From: Rhipicephalus microplus
Taxonomy: Eukaryota > Arthropoda > Arachnida > Ixodida > Ixodidae
Length of the DNA: 64,000 bases
Direction: 5' to 3'
NCBI RefSeq assembly: GCF_043290135.1
Contig: NC_134709.1
Coordinates: 109,485,645 to 109,549,644, forward strand
In this document: positions 52,381 to 63,799 of the stretch, one piece after another
How positions within the stretch are numbered: position 1 is the first letter of the stretch
Layout: the number at the start of each line of letters is the position of its first letter
Program-made: the position numbers and the translations under genes
Notes under the pieces: model-generated
Told to the model about the DNA's origin: nothing
Seen by the model: the letters and a program-made list of their open reading frames with translations, nothing else
The model's database searches: none

Positions 52381-53577
52381 TTACAGGGCCTGTTGGGGCC
52401 CTGTAATACGGGTTTTCTCTTTCTTGCTTCGCTCCAAAGAACTGCGCCTTTCCTTCGGCGTGTGGGGCGCCGGAGGAGTATGGCTTGTGTCCATCACCTC
52501 TTCTGAGATGGTGGATGGTGCCTGCTTGGCAGGCACGTTTATGGCAGTTTCGGACCTGGCTGTACTTGCTTGCAGTGGTCTGTGGTCCAGCAGTCTCTGA
52601 AGTCTGCTGGCCCTTTTGAATAGGAGGCGGAGCAGTACAGACTGCTCCAGCCGGAGGCGCTTCTGGCACAACCGCAGTCACACTTGGTGTGAATCTCGCG
52701 GGTGCCGAAGACGTGGCATGGCGCCTCGACGCGCCACGTCGGCGAAGGAAGGTTCAGAATTATTGTGTGCAGAAAAACGTTGGCGTGCCTCTTGAAATGA
52801 CAGGTTAAACTTTACCTTAAGTTCTAATATTTGTTTCTCTTTTTTCCATGCAGGGCATGATCGGGAGTAGGCAGCGTGATCTCCTTCACAGTTAGCACAA
52901 CAGGCTTCTGAAGTGCACTTTTCGGATACATGTTCACAAGATGCGCACTTCGCGCACCTAGTGCGCCCTCTGCACGTTTGGGATCCGTGTCCGAAGCGCT
53001 GACACTTGAAACATCGGCGAGGATTCGGTAAATAAGGTCTGACAGGAAGCTTGCAGTAACCAGTTTCAATAGAGTTGGGGAGGTTGCTTGTACCGAAGGT
53101 AACTATGATGTGCTTTGTTGGGATCTGTTTATTATCTCGCCTGATTATTATTCTTTGTACTTTCATTACATTTTGTTCTTGCCAGCCTTCAAGCAATTCA
53201 CTTTCAGATAGCTCGAGGAGGCCATCATCAGATAAGACACCACGCACTGTGTTCATCGACCTATGTGGGCCCACTGATATTGGGATGTTATCAAATGAAA
53301 CGAGTTTTGTGAGCTTGTCGTACTGAGTCTTGTCGCGGACTTCTAGAAGGAGATCGCCATTCCCCATCTTAGTTAATTTATAGCCAGGGCCAATTGCATC
53401 TGTGAGCATTTTCGAGACAATAAATGATGAAATAGATCGAACTGCTTTCTTTTCATTTTGGCTGTGGATTACATGGTACTTGGGGAAGGTCTCTTTAGGC
53501 TGTGCAGTAAAAAAGCTGTCATCGGTGCGCCACCTTTTCAGGCGGCGATCAGGGAGTGCAGGAAAAGGGTTTTCCAT
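52381..53577 (-). pseudogene. I-clade copy 2 ORF1
   Basis: Starts MENPFPALPDRRLKRW, corresponding to the copy 1 start. Three knuckles are kept: CFKCQRFGHGSQTC, CAKCASCEHVSEKC and CANCEGDHAAYSRSC. The frame is lost near 52680. The C-terminal part resumes in another frame, ending ERRSSLERSKKEKTRITGPQ at 52381. An earlier in-frame ATG at 53679 lies in the conserved 5' UTR and is not the likely start. Confidence 0.85.
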
Positions 53578-54104
53578 AAGAAGCATGTTAAATTCGGCGG
53601 CGATGGTGGCCACCCACCACCGAGCCCAACAAGGGGACGCTACAAGGTTGAATAGTGAACACTTGGAGACGCCAGCCATGCATCGCCGCTATAACCGAAT
53701 ATAACTACCCAAGGTTGGGTAACTACACAGGGTTAACCCTTGCCGCCAGGAAAATTGGAAGTAAACAGAAGAGAGTAGAAGACAGGACAGATAGATAGTG
53801 AGAGATAAAGACGAAGATGTAGGCAGAGAGAGATAGGAAAAGGCGACTGCCGATTTCCCCTGGGTGGGTCAGCCCAGGGGTGCCGTCTACGTGAAGCCGG
53901 GGCCAAAGGGGTGTGTTGCCTCTGCCTGGGGGCTTTAAAGGTCCAATCACCCAGCGTCAGCTCAACCCCCAGGATCCCCTTTTCCCCGGACACGGCAAAG
54001 CCACGCACGGCTAGGCGTGGGAGGGAGCCGAAACTCCCCCGTTAGCTCGGGTCCGTGGTGTCGCTACACACCAAACGCCTACTTGCGCAGGCGCCCCTGC
54101 GGGG

Positions 54105-54121
54105 GACCGGCGGGTAGCTTG
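54105..54121. repeat. Target-site duplication, I-clade copy 2 (5' side)
   Basis: Perfect 17-base match to 48317-48333. Confidence 0.95.
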
Positions 54122-55538
54122 GCTCATTTGCAGCCCCCTGAGAGAGTGTTGGTACGGGAGGTGTTTCAACGCCATGCGGCCTTATTTAGCGGAGAAGTGG
54201 GGATCGCGCAAGTCGGCGAACACAAGATAAGGCTTGTGCAAGGGGCCACGCCGAAACGTAGCCGCCCTTACCGCATGCCAGTGGCCTTCAAGGATGAGGT
54301 TTCGAAACAGATAGCGGAACTGCTCGAGCTTGATTTAATATACCGGTGCGAAAGTCCATTTGCTCACCCCCTTGTGTGCGTCCCAAAAAAAGATGGCACG
54401 GTGCGCCTGTGTGTCGATTACAGAAACTGAAATGCCATAACCGAACCAAACGCATTCCCGATGGGATTCCCGCAAGAATTGATCATGAATGTAGGTCAGG
54501 CTAGTTATATAACCCTCATTGATCTCCGACGAGGCTACTGGCAAGTTCCCTTAGCAGAGAGAGGGGTCACAGCGCATGACCGCGTTCGTGTCGCACCTAG
54601 GCCAGTTTGCTTGGAGGGTAATGCCGTTTGGGCTAAGGAAGGCGGCAGCCAGCTTTCAGCAGAGTATGAACCAGCTGTTAGCACCCCACGAGGCGTATGC
54701 CTGTGCCTACTTGGATGACATTGCGGTTTTCAGCAGGTCGCTACAGGAGCACGTCCGGCACTTCCATGCTGTGTTCTCCGCCCTAACGTCCGTAGGTCTA
54801 GTAGCTAACATGGAAAAATGTCAGGTGGTGTGCGCGTCTATCCGCTACCTCGGACATATTGTGGGATCGAGAAAGCACGGTCCGGACCCCAGCAAGCTCG
54901 CAGCTATTGAGGGGCTGCAAGTACCCCAGAATAACAAACAGTTAAGGAGTGTTCTAGGTCTGTGCGGGTATTACCGAGGTTACATACCCAATTTTCCTGG
55001 CATTGCCAAGCCCCTTACTCAATTGACGGCTAAACATGTTCCTAACCACATCCCTTGGACGCCCGAGGCCAACGAGGCATTTGCAAAACTCAAGGGTGCC
55101 CTGTGCAGCGCTGTTGAATTAACCACCCCAGACATTCACAAGCCGTTTTGGCTTTTTACGGACGCTTCCGCTATCGCTGTGGGAGCTTGTTTGGCCCAAA
55201 TGGTCGATGACGGTACCGAGTGCCCGATTGCTTTTGCCAGTCATCGCTTCACGCCTGCTCAGATGAAATGGTCTACGATAGAGTGCGAGGCGTTTGGTGT
55301 CATTTAGGGACTCAAAAAGTTTGACACCTGGGTATTCGGGGCCAAAATTTTTGTCGTCTCCGACCACAATCCGCTCGCGTATCTCACTCAAGCTGCGCCA
55401 CAAGGGGCCAAATTGATACGTTGGGCATTGGCTTTGCAGCGCTACGACGTGGTAGTGCAACACAGAAAGGGTACGGCACATGCTCACGCCGAGGAGCTTT
55501 CCCGGCTGACAAACCAATGCTGGGAGGAGGTGCAGTAG
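54122..55538 (+). pseudogene. Gmr1-type reverse transcriptase and RNase H
   Basis: Starts right after the LINE with LAHLQPPERVLVREVFQRH. RT motifs are FAHPLVCVPKKDGTVRLCVDYRN, LIDLRRGYWQVPL, MPFGLRKAAASFQQ and CAYLDDIAVFS (about 54705). RNase H has [34 protein letters not shown] and HAEELSR. Stops occur at 54428 and 55306, and a frame change lies near 54575. The last RNase H acid is Glu in AEELSR where Asp is usual. The gene ends TAG at 55536-55538. Confidence 0.9.
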
Positions 55539-56328
55539 CCTGAGAGCCCCGCAGCGGCGATCAGTGAAGGAGGGGGAACGAGTGTTATGTGCCACGGGAC
55601 TAAGTGATGGATTTATGGTGCAAACATGGCAACAACACTTCAGAATGATGATGGAACTTTTGAACATCATACAACAGTGTATGGCAATTACCAAGTGTAG
55701 TCGTGTGAACTGCGTGTGGTGTCTGTTTGCTTTTACGGTCCAATATTTTTTTGCGTTTTTTTATTATGTTGGGTGGGGCAACAGCGCCCGATTGTTCTGG
55801 GACATGTGTTGGAGTGTGTGTCATGTTAATGAAAACTCTTGCAGAGTGTTCAAGGAATTGCCTACGGCAGGGAATGTCAGATGTTGCATGCATCATAAGC
55901 GTTTGGTGAAAAGCCGTGCGGAGCGAGCAGCTCTGGCACGTTTGGTCGGGTCTACTAGATACCGCGTTTCAGCTGCATGATGTTTTGAATAGGCTCGCTA
56001 TATTAAGAGAGCAGGACAGCTCCCTAAGTAGCTTTGTTATGTCAGCTGGCGCTGGAGACTGGTTTGTTTCATTGTTTTTTTTTTTTGAGCACCGAGACCA
56101 AGTGGGGCTCTTTGCGCGCTTCCTTTGCAGGAGAGAATTTGCACATGCTGCTGCCGGCCAGGTGCAGCGCGACCACTGTGTAGTGGGTGGGACACCCCAG
56201 CCGTTGGCTGCAGCTGTTAACCCGTCGTACACCCACTAGTTGAGCGCAATCCGTATTTTTTTTTTTTTTTTTGCTGGTTTACTTCGGCAACACTGTAGGC
56301 AAGTTGTTGCGAGAACTTGGATGGGGGG
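55539..56328 (+). other. Gmr1-type 3' untranslated region and polypurine tract
   Basis: 790 bp without convincing ORF. A block at about 55575-55735 (AACGAGTGTTA, GGAACTTTTGAACATCATAC, ACCAAGTGTAGTCG) recurs in diverged form at about 63818-63970, marking another related element. A purine run GGATGGGGGG ends at the 3' LTR. Confidence 0.6.
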
Positions 56329-57694
56329 TGTAGAACCGCGGTAAGAATTGGTAGCGCGGCAATTTTTGTCTTTTATTTGCTTTGCGGCGTAAGCTTGGGA
56401 AGGCATGTAGGCCGCGGGCAGCCAGTGTTGCTTGAGTAACAGGCGGTCGAAGCGCGACCGACCGGTTTTGCCGCGAGTGCAGACACACGGCGCCAGCATA
56501 TTACCCTGCTTTGTTCAACGCCAGAGACGGTCGAGCGTTTCGAGTTCCTATTAACTTAAGGAAAAGGGAACCAACCGGGGCAACAAAAGGGGTGAGATTA
56601 TACGTCATTGTGACGGCCCCCTAATTGCCTCTCGGCACTGGCAGTCGGCGCATCAACGGGCCTCTTCAGAGACCCCGCGGACCGCGGCGACTCCTCGCAT
56701 CGGTTCGGCTTATGGCCCGGCCACGTACTGTTTGCGCGCCTGCCAAATCGGCGGCGCGCGTTGCGAAAACTCTGAAGTCACCGACGACCTTTTCTGCCGG
56801 TCCAGCTTTGGTCCAGTAGCTCTCAGAAGCGGGCTCGCGACACAGGAAATGGTAACGGCCACCCGTTCGACGCCTAGGTTGCCTATTGTTGAATCGGGCA
56901 TGTCTTCGACTGCGTCCCCGTTTATCCGGGCAAATGAGCTTGTAAGTAGAAACATGCGCGGTCAGCGAGCGGTTCCTCTTATGGCGCAGAGAGGCAAGAG
57001 GATCATAGCCCCGTCGTCAAGAAATTGATGTGGTTGAGGGAAGTCGCCCTACGGCCGCAATACCGAGTACGGCTAGCTCTGTCTAGATAATTGTGCGCCG
57101 CGAAGCTGGCCCTGGCCTCTATGCTTTTTCTAGTTTTGTTTTATTTACGTTTCGGTTGTTGTGTTGTTTGGGGAGAGTGCATGAGTCCCACGTGCACGAA
57201 AGCGGCATCCTCGTGGCGTTTTTTTTTGTTTGATCTACCTAATGTACTGTCCAATCAAAGGACAAGCAGGTGATTATTTGCCGAGGGTGTGGTAAGGGCG
57301 GAGCGCCAGGAAGGGATAAGAAGAGGCCCCGGGGCTCCGCCAAGTGTTCTCAACCGAGCTTGCGGTGTTAGGCGCCATCGGCTCCGCCGAACCCCGTAGG
57401 GTCGCCCTACAGAGGACGGTTCATTTCCAAGTTGTTTTTCTTATCTTTTTTTTTGTAACATTGATGTCCATTGTTTAGTAAAATCTGTAAATACAAGTTT
57501 TTCTCAGCCATCTAGAACTTCTTCAGCATTGCTTCTGTTTCATCGTCAAGCGACCAGCAGGCCAATAGCCGCTATTGGGATAGCGGCGTACGTTTCTTCT
57601 CCCACTTTGCTATACCACCACGGGTGGTCCGCCTTGGGCGCCGAAGTGGGGAGAAGTGGTTTCTTCTACATCGAGAAGAGAACCTGATTTTACT
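56329..57694 (+). repeat. Gmr1-type 3' LTR
   Basis: 1366 bp, TGTAGAACCGCGG to GATTTTACT. ACAGT follows at 57695-57699. Confidence 0.9.
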
Positions 57695-57699
57695 ACAGT
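57695..57699. repeat. Target-site duplication of Gmr1-type element (right)
   Basis: ACAGT, partner of 43620-43624. Confidence 0.8.
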
Positions 57700-57959
57700 G
57701 CAATTGCTCCCTCAAAGGCCCTATACCCCCCATTGATCTCTTTTGGCTTCGAGTTCCCTATGCTGTTGACAGGTGTTCCAGAGAACGAGCACGCAATATA
57801 ATTACTCAGTTTAAACTTACTTTCGTGATAGCATGGAATAACTACATTTATTATCCTCTCACACAGCTAACCAGTGCGATTACTCAAAATCCTAATAACG
57901 CACTCACCATCAGAGACTTGTCTGCACTTTCAAGCTTTGTAAGCTAAACAAACTCGATC

Positions 57960-58900
57960 ATAATTGCTGAAAGCGTTTAAAATGTTCAAATGGAACTAAA
58001 AGTCGATGCAAAAGCTGCGAGAGTGTTCGCATTTGCGGGAAAAGCAATCTGCCTTGTAGTGCCTTGTAGCTCCTTGAAAACGGCACAAGGTATGCCCATG
58101 CTCAGACTGTTGATAAGTTCGTCATTTTTGCATTCCTTCAGCAAGTACTTCCGATGAGAAATAGGTAAAAAAGCGAGAGCCTTCAGTCACTTGTAGTGTA
58201 TTCGCTTAGCCGTTCCAGCCTGAGAAAACTTGTGCATGAAAAGCGATTCATGGCACTTAGCAAAAACAATAGAGGAAGTCTCATGACCTACAAGACTATT
58301 AATGAATTCCCATATATTGTCACTGGATAACTTTGTTTCGTGAAGCGATGAGCATCATCTAAAGTACTGATATTCAGCATGATTCTGATCTAGTTTCAAA
58401 TGAGAAAGCTGTGTGTTAACACTTTTTTGTCTTGCATAGTGGCTATCTGTTTAGCTTTAACTGCAAAACGAATCAACACATCGCGATTCGTGATTAGGAA
58501 GTCAAGTGCATTGTACAGTGCCACTTGAGAAGGATGATCTTGTATCCAATTAATGCGGCATATACAATCTAATCCAATAAATAGTAGGCACGATCACAGT
58601 GTTGACCACCGAGCACGAACTGCTCGAGCGCTTCTGCCTTTGCAGGTGTTCAACAACAGGACCATCGCCCCAGTGTTGGTGTGTTCCTACACTGCGCAAC
58701 TCCAAACCAGGCTTGTTCTTTAGCATAAAAAAGTGCAGTGAAACACTGCTGTATTAGAACAGTGCACAAATTATTCAAGCCCTTCATCAATTCGGGAGCA
58801 CAACAGCAACACTTTGAGGTCAGATTGAATGAGAACAAGGTCGAGACAGTGGGATTCATAGAAGACATCTTGAAATGTGGCATACTCAGATGACTCAAAT
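57960..58900 (-). pseudogene. Degenerate coding stretch, family unknown
   Basis: A minus-strand frame from about 58390 to 57990 is open for roughly 130 codons apart from two stops (TGA near 58353, TGA near 58184). It has convincing protein composition: HAEYQYFR, ETKLSSDNIWEFINSLVGHE, SIVFAKCHESLFMHKFSQAG and LKALAFLPISHRKYLLKEC. Upstream on the same strand (58919-58560, other frames) is more open sequence, including ALEQFVLGGQHCDRAYYLLD. It is probably a decayed transposon gene. I do not recognise the family. Confidence 0.45.
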
Positions 58901-59108
58901 ACTCAAATGGCTTAGCCACTCAACAAGATATCCCTTTCCGACCCCGAGTCCAGTAAACGGGACATACAAAAAAAGCGATTACTACAACTAAAAGTCGACC
59001 AAAGCGAAACCGAAACCAATTTTCAAGCTTTCCCCAGACCATGAGAAATATCTCAATTAAACTAGTTCCTGCCTTGGCCGCATAGGCTTGAGGGGGCAGC
59101 ACAGAGTA

Positions 59109-59151
59109 ATGGCGTCTTACAGCGGCAGGCCGCCACGTGCAACGCGCTCAA
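59109..59151 (+). other. Candidate first exon of the piggyBac gene
   Basis: ATG at 59109 encodes MASYSGRPPRATRS and ends in a consensus donor (A|GTAAGT). It joins in phase to an acceptor TTTGCAG at 59488, just before KKALTDDEIQELLF. However it lies outside the inverted repeat at 59299, so it may be flanking sequence rather than part of the element. Confidence 0.4.
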
Positions 59152-59298
59152 GTAAGTGGTTTTTTAGAAAGAGTCATGTTTGTTTAATTGATGTAGCAAA
59201 ATTTCGTCTTGTTAAATAAACTCAACTCGAAATGATGTTATTTAAAGATCGCCTCAAATAAGGGTAGTTTGTGCACAACGCGACAATATGTTTATGTT

Positions 59299-59318
59299 CA
59301 GTGCACTGGACACTGGGA
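59299..59318 (+). repeat. piggyBac left inverted repeat
   Basis: CAGTGCACTGGACACTGGG plus A, matching the complement of 61461-61480 at 19 of 20 positions. It lies 190 bp before the second-exon start. Confidence 0.7.
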
Positions 59319-59488
59319 TTCAATGCTTGCGTTTCGTTGAAAAATATCCGTGAACGGAGTATTACGTTTCATTTTTAATACGTGACCCAGAAAATAATAG
59401 TTTCTAACTTAAAATCGAAAAATTTCTAAAATTTATTGTTTTTTCTTGCAAACTAAGTTTGAACACACTTTGGTTGTTTTGTTTGCAG

Positions 59489-61239
59489 AAAAAGCGCTCA
59501 CTGATGACGAAATCCAAGAACTATTGTTTGGAGACGAGTCAGATCTTGATGTGGATTCAGACTCGGGCGACGAAGCGGAAAAATTTCAACCGGAGTCCGC
59601 GCTTCATAGCGAAGAAAGCGACGAAAACGAAGATAGTTCCAGTGAAGATGAAAATGTCAAAAACAAGAAGTTTGAGAAAACACTTTTAGAGGAACGTACA
59701 CGCCAAAAAGCTGCACAGTCCTGGAAAGTGCAAGCATTTTCGGCTCCAACTGACATCGAAAAAGCTACAGCTTCACTAGCCTGTCAGGAGCCTCAGACGC
59801 CTTTGACATATTTTAAGGAGTACTTTGAGGACGACTTTTGGGAATTTGTAGCGACAAGAACTAACTTGTACTGGGTCCAGACAAATGGAACCACGCTAGG
59901 TATGACAGCTAAGGAGGCCAAAGCTCTCTTCGGCATCCACATCGTAATGGGCAGCCTGAAGTTTCCTCAAGCGCATATGTATTGGGCAGCAGCGACCTGA
60001 GTATCATTGATTGTTGATGCCATGCTGCAAGATCGATTCTTCGGACTCAGAAACGTATTGCACGTCTGCAACAATGACAGCGACCAAGACGACAACAACC
60101 GATGCTGGAAGGTTCAGCCGCTTTTGGATCGTGTGAGGAAAGCCTGCCTGAAAATTTCGAGGCCGCATGCAGCCTGTGTGGATTAACAAATGGTTCCGTT
60201 TACAGGAAGAACACAACTGCGTCAGTACGTTAGGGGCAAGCCAAACCCGACTGGACTGAAGAACTTTGTGCTTGCCGACCGTCTAGGGAGGGTACTGGAC
60301 TTTGAAATTTACCAGGGTGCCACGACATCAATTCCCTCAGAGCACAAGGACCTCGGAATCAGCGGAGGGATTGTCATGCGGCTTGCTGAAACGATGCCTC
60401 CTTGGGAGGACTGCGTGTCGTGTTTTGACAGGTTTTTCACGTCGGTGCCGCTAATTGAGCATCTTCTGAAGCAAGGAATGTTCGGTCACGGTACTGTTAT
60501 GACGAACCGAATAAGGACAACCTTGAAGTCTGATAAAGAGCTGCTTGCTGATGGGCGCGGATCAAGCGACGAGAAGGTGAGCGCTGACGGCAAAATGGTT
60601 GTGGTTAAATGGATGAACACGAGGTCAGTTACGCTGCTGTCCTCGTGTTGTGGCACCGAACCAGTGGACATTACAAAGCGATACGACAAGAAGCAAAAAA
60701 AATATGTTGAAGTAGAAAGGCCAGCGTGCGTCCGTTTCTACAACAATCACAAGGGTGGAGTAGACCTGAACGACTTCCTGATCAGCCTCTTCCGCATAAG
60801 AATAAAGACTAAAAAATGGTCTGTTAAGGTCATCTTTCACTTCACTGATCTCGCTTTGGTGAACAGTTGGCTCAATTACAAGGAAGACACCAAAGAGGCA
60901 GGCTACACAAAGAGCCAAGTGCTGCATCTGCTAGACTTCAGGATGCAGGCAGCAGAAGCTCTTATCAGAGGCTCCGAAGAAAGAAAACGCCGTGGACGGC
61001 CATCTGCGGATGCTAGTGGTCATTCTGAACACCACTACAGGGCTGCCGTCCAAATTCCCGGACCGGACGTTCGTTTTGAACAAGAAGGTCATTGGCCGGA
61101 TCCGCAAGTAATGACCAACTCTCCTAGGTGCCGGCTTTCCGGTTGCAAGGCCAAGTCGCAAGTTCAATGCTCTAAGTGCAAGGTGTTTCTCTGTCTGAAA
61201 GCAGGCAAGAACTGTTTTCGTGATTTCCATCACAAGTGA
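59489..61239 (+). pseudogene. piggyBac transposase (DDE_Tnp_1_7 family)
   Basis: One frame runs 583 codons with only two stops, TGA at 59998-60000 (after MYWAAAT) and TAA at 60184-60186 (between CVD and QMVPF). An acidic N-terminus precedes the catalytic domain: the first Asp in ACVD(stop)QMVPFTGR, the second in CFDRFFTSVPL, the third in NNHKGGVDLNDFL. The tail has the cysteine-rich ribbon CRLSGC...CSKCKVFLCL...CFRDFH. All three catalytic Asp codons remain. AATAAA at 61451 follows. Conservation of the frame on both sides of the stops points to recent inactivation. Confidence 0.9.
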
Positions 61240-61460
61240 ACGCCAGAATTGACCAAAAGTTTGCATGTTTTCACCAGCAGAAAGACAATGATGCAAGACC
61301 TTGCAGCAAATTGCGTGCTTCAAGTACAAATTTTTTTATATGAAGCCGGGCGACAACTATTTTTGTGATTTTAAAGCGAACTGAGATCCCAAGATTCCCC
61401 AAAGCAATATTTTTCAATCAGCATTGTTCGTTACATTCAACTTCCTTTGGAATAAATAAG

Positions 61461-61480
61461 TCCCAGTGTCCAGTACACTG
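61461..61480 (-). repeat. piggyBac right inverted repeat
   Basis: TCCCAGTGTCCAGTACACTG, 222 bp after the transposase stop. An outer GGG (61494-61496) followed by TAAT may be the eroded terminus and TTAA site. Confidence 0.65.
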
Positions 61481-61490
61481 GACGTGGTTC

Positions 61491-63639
61491 TCAAGGGTAA
61501 TCTGTTGTACGTGGTGCCTTCATAATTTTTTTGCATGAATTCTGACAGCTTCTAAGCCAGAAAACATCCCCACCAATTTTTTTGGTTGGCCATAAAAAAT
61601 TCGGGATTGAAACGGATATGGAGTATTTGGCTGAACACATTAAGTAGCGCAGTTGTACCTTGGTGGACTGCTTGCTATCTGGTGTATATATTTCAAGCAC
61701 CTTTGTGCTGGAACCATTGATTGGGGCTATCGCTGCAGCAGTTTCATTTTTGCTGTCTGATCTATCAACCCTGTGCAGAGCACTTGTGTTCCCTCTTCTT
61801 TTTTTTTTCAATGGCATTGCACCGCGTGGCAGCACCGGCTTTTTAGGCATGGTTAAAACATTAAATATCACTTTCATTATCTGTTGTCGCCTTCCGTCAT
61901 CTGTCCGAGAAGTGGCTGCTACAGAGGCACGTGCCATGAAATTGGAACAGTCTTCGCTAATGAGATTTAGCCCAAGTCACCACTGTTGTGTCCTCTCTAT
62001 TTCCTTGCTTTTTTTGTGCTGTGCAATCATGTTGCCCATGGCGTAGTGCACTCATGTCTATGCACTAAGCCCACATTTTTTTTAATAGCTGTGCATTCAA
62101 CAACCATGGACAATGTTTGACAGCAAGGACATTCGACGACGACGATCTCTCTTTGCTGCGCAACGAGGAACTCTCGCCCCCAGCTGTTTGCCAGTCAGAA
62201 AAAAACTTCAAGCTCTAAATTGCCGCAATGAAAGCAATAATAATATATGTTGACAATATTAAATGTTATTTCCTTGCAGTACTCATTTATTTTGTTTATT
62301 TCTTTACATACATTCTCAACACAGATGCCTTCTACACTGTGTCTCGCTAGTCGGGCGGGGCGCCGTTATTTAAAAATACTTGCATTTGTTTGCGTTTGCC
62401 CGTGAGAGAAATGAAAGACAATGCTGTATCATCGCCATCTGCCTCGACGGCTGCAGGAATGGGTAATGAGACCCCACCTAATTCAAGGGTAAACTGGAGT
62501 GAAAGTGACACATGGGTGCTGATTATAATCTGGGAGGACCACCTTCCTGAACTCGGAGGAGAGAAATAGAACACCAGAGTTTATAACGCCATTGTGGCAG
62601 CTCTTGCACAGAAGGGTATTGTAAGAATGCGCGACAAGTGCAGCACAACATCAACAACTTCACGCAGAAAGACAGGCGAGTTCGCACACTGTTAAATGCA
62701 TACTGAAGAAAAGCACTTCCTGTCAGTGTTATCGCATGACACACAATTTTTTACAACAGTTATTTTGAGGTGCTGGTTTTGTGTTAACGTTCAACTTTGT
62801 GTATCTGGAATGATGTAATTGTGAGTACAGCTCGTGCACATCATCTGGCTTTACACACACACACACACAAAAAAATGTACATTTGGGTCATCATGAACAG
62901 TGAAGTATTTGACTGATTATCTGCGTCAGCGTCCTATTTTCTATTTTAGCATTCCTAGTATTTGTAAGCATTTGAAAGCAATCAACGCAATTAGCTATGT
63001 GGTCGAGTAAAATTTGTGCACAAGCTACTAGTCTTCATTCGGGCCTTCATTCTGAAACATCAAAATAGCTAGAGGTTGTCATGCCTACATTATTCACAGT
63101 TTTCATGTTTAGCATGATGCAACAGTACAGGCTAGCGCCTCTATATTGGTATAGAGGCTCCTCCTTTTGCAAATAAGAAACAAACATTGCTAACTACGAT
63201 GCATAGCATAACATAAATGTATAAGGCAGTGCGCTTGCTCGCTAGGAAATAAACTGAAAGTTTTGTAACAAGTCTAGAAAGAATGTACTTAATACATGGC
63301 ATCACTGCTTTTCTAATGCTAAATTGTGTTATCAGGAAGAAAGTCCGGGACAAAACCACTGGATCTGCGTGCAGTGCTTGGCCATTTTTCTTGGAACTGC
63401 ACAGATGCCTGGGCGCTAACGCTCATTAACAACCGCTCTCTTGTGCAAGAGAGTTGCCCTTCACCAAAGGAAAATGTCGAGGAGGCATGTAAATCAATTG
63501 TATAAGATAACGTCATCGTGATAATAACCGCAGTCACATTATTTCCGTGGAACATTGAGTACACACATTTGACCGTGGCGACCAATGAAATTATTCAACA
63601 GTGTGAGAGCCACTTTAACGGCGCAAAATAGGTGATGAC
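61491..63639. other. Unassigned interval with two minus-strand open frames
   Basis: 61937-61491 (minus) is open for 149 codons (basic N-terminal half with PKKPVLPRGAMPLKKKRRG), and 62574-62347 (minus) for 75 codons ending MQVFLNNGAPPD. Neither shows a recognised domain. A CA-type microsatellite (ACACACACACACAC) lies near 62855. The rest is AT-rich with no signal seen. Confidence 0.35.
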
Positions 63640-63799
63640 ATGAAGTCTATAGCGTCAAACTTCACGCCATTTAATTCTTACAGTGTTGGAGAGCAGTTTT
63701 GCTTGTTGAGGCTCAAACATTACCAGGGTGAAGTAAAGGGGGCCAGAGCGGTCATGGCGTATATGTTATGTGCAGTGCGTGCTGCGACTAAAATGAATA

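Larger units (their letters stand above)
48334..54104 (-). mobile_element. I-clade LINE, full-length copy 2
   Basis: 5771 bp on the minus strand. It has the same 5' terminus (CCCCGCAGGGGCGCC) and the same CAT-repeat 3' terminus as copy 1. The perfect 17-bp target duplication lies inside the Gmr1-type pol. Both ORFs are broken by several frameshifts and stops. It belongs to a related but distinct subfamily: ORF proteins differ from copy 1 at many residues while the 5' UTRs are nearly identical. Confidence 0.94.
43625..57694 (+). mobile_element. Ty3/gypsy element of Gmr1 type (integrase before RT), interrupted by I-clade LINE
   Basis: About 8.3 kb without the nested LINE. LTRs of 1302 and 1366 bp begin TGTAG and end TTACT, with ACAGT duplicated outside. 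Gene order is gag with SCAN-like domain, CCHC, protease, integrase, RT, RNase H. The integrase-RT junction is where the LINE sits, and its 17-bp target duplication proves that the two halves were contiguous before insertion. This order is the reverse of normal Ty3 pol and matches the Gmr1 group. Several stops and frameshifts are present. Confidence 0.92.

Noticed and set aside
53578..53679. Extended N-terminus of I-clade copy 2 ORF1
   Set aside because: The extra residues come from the 5' UTR conserved with copy 1, where they are not in frame with ORF1.
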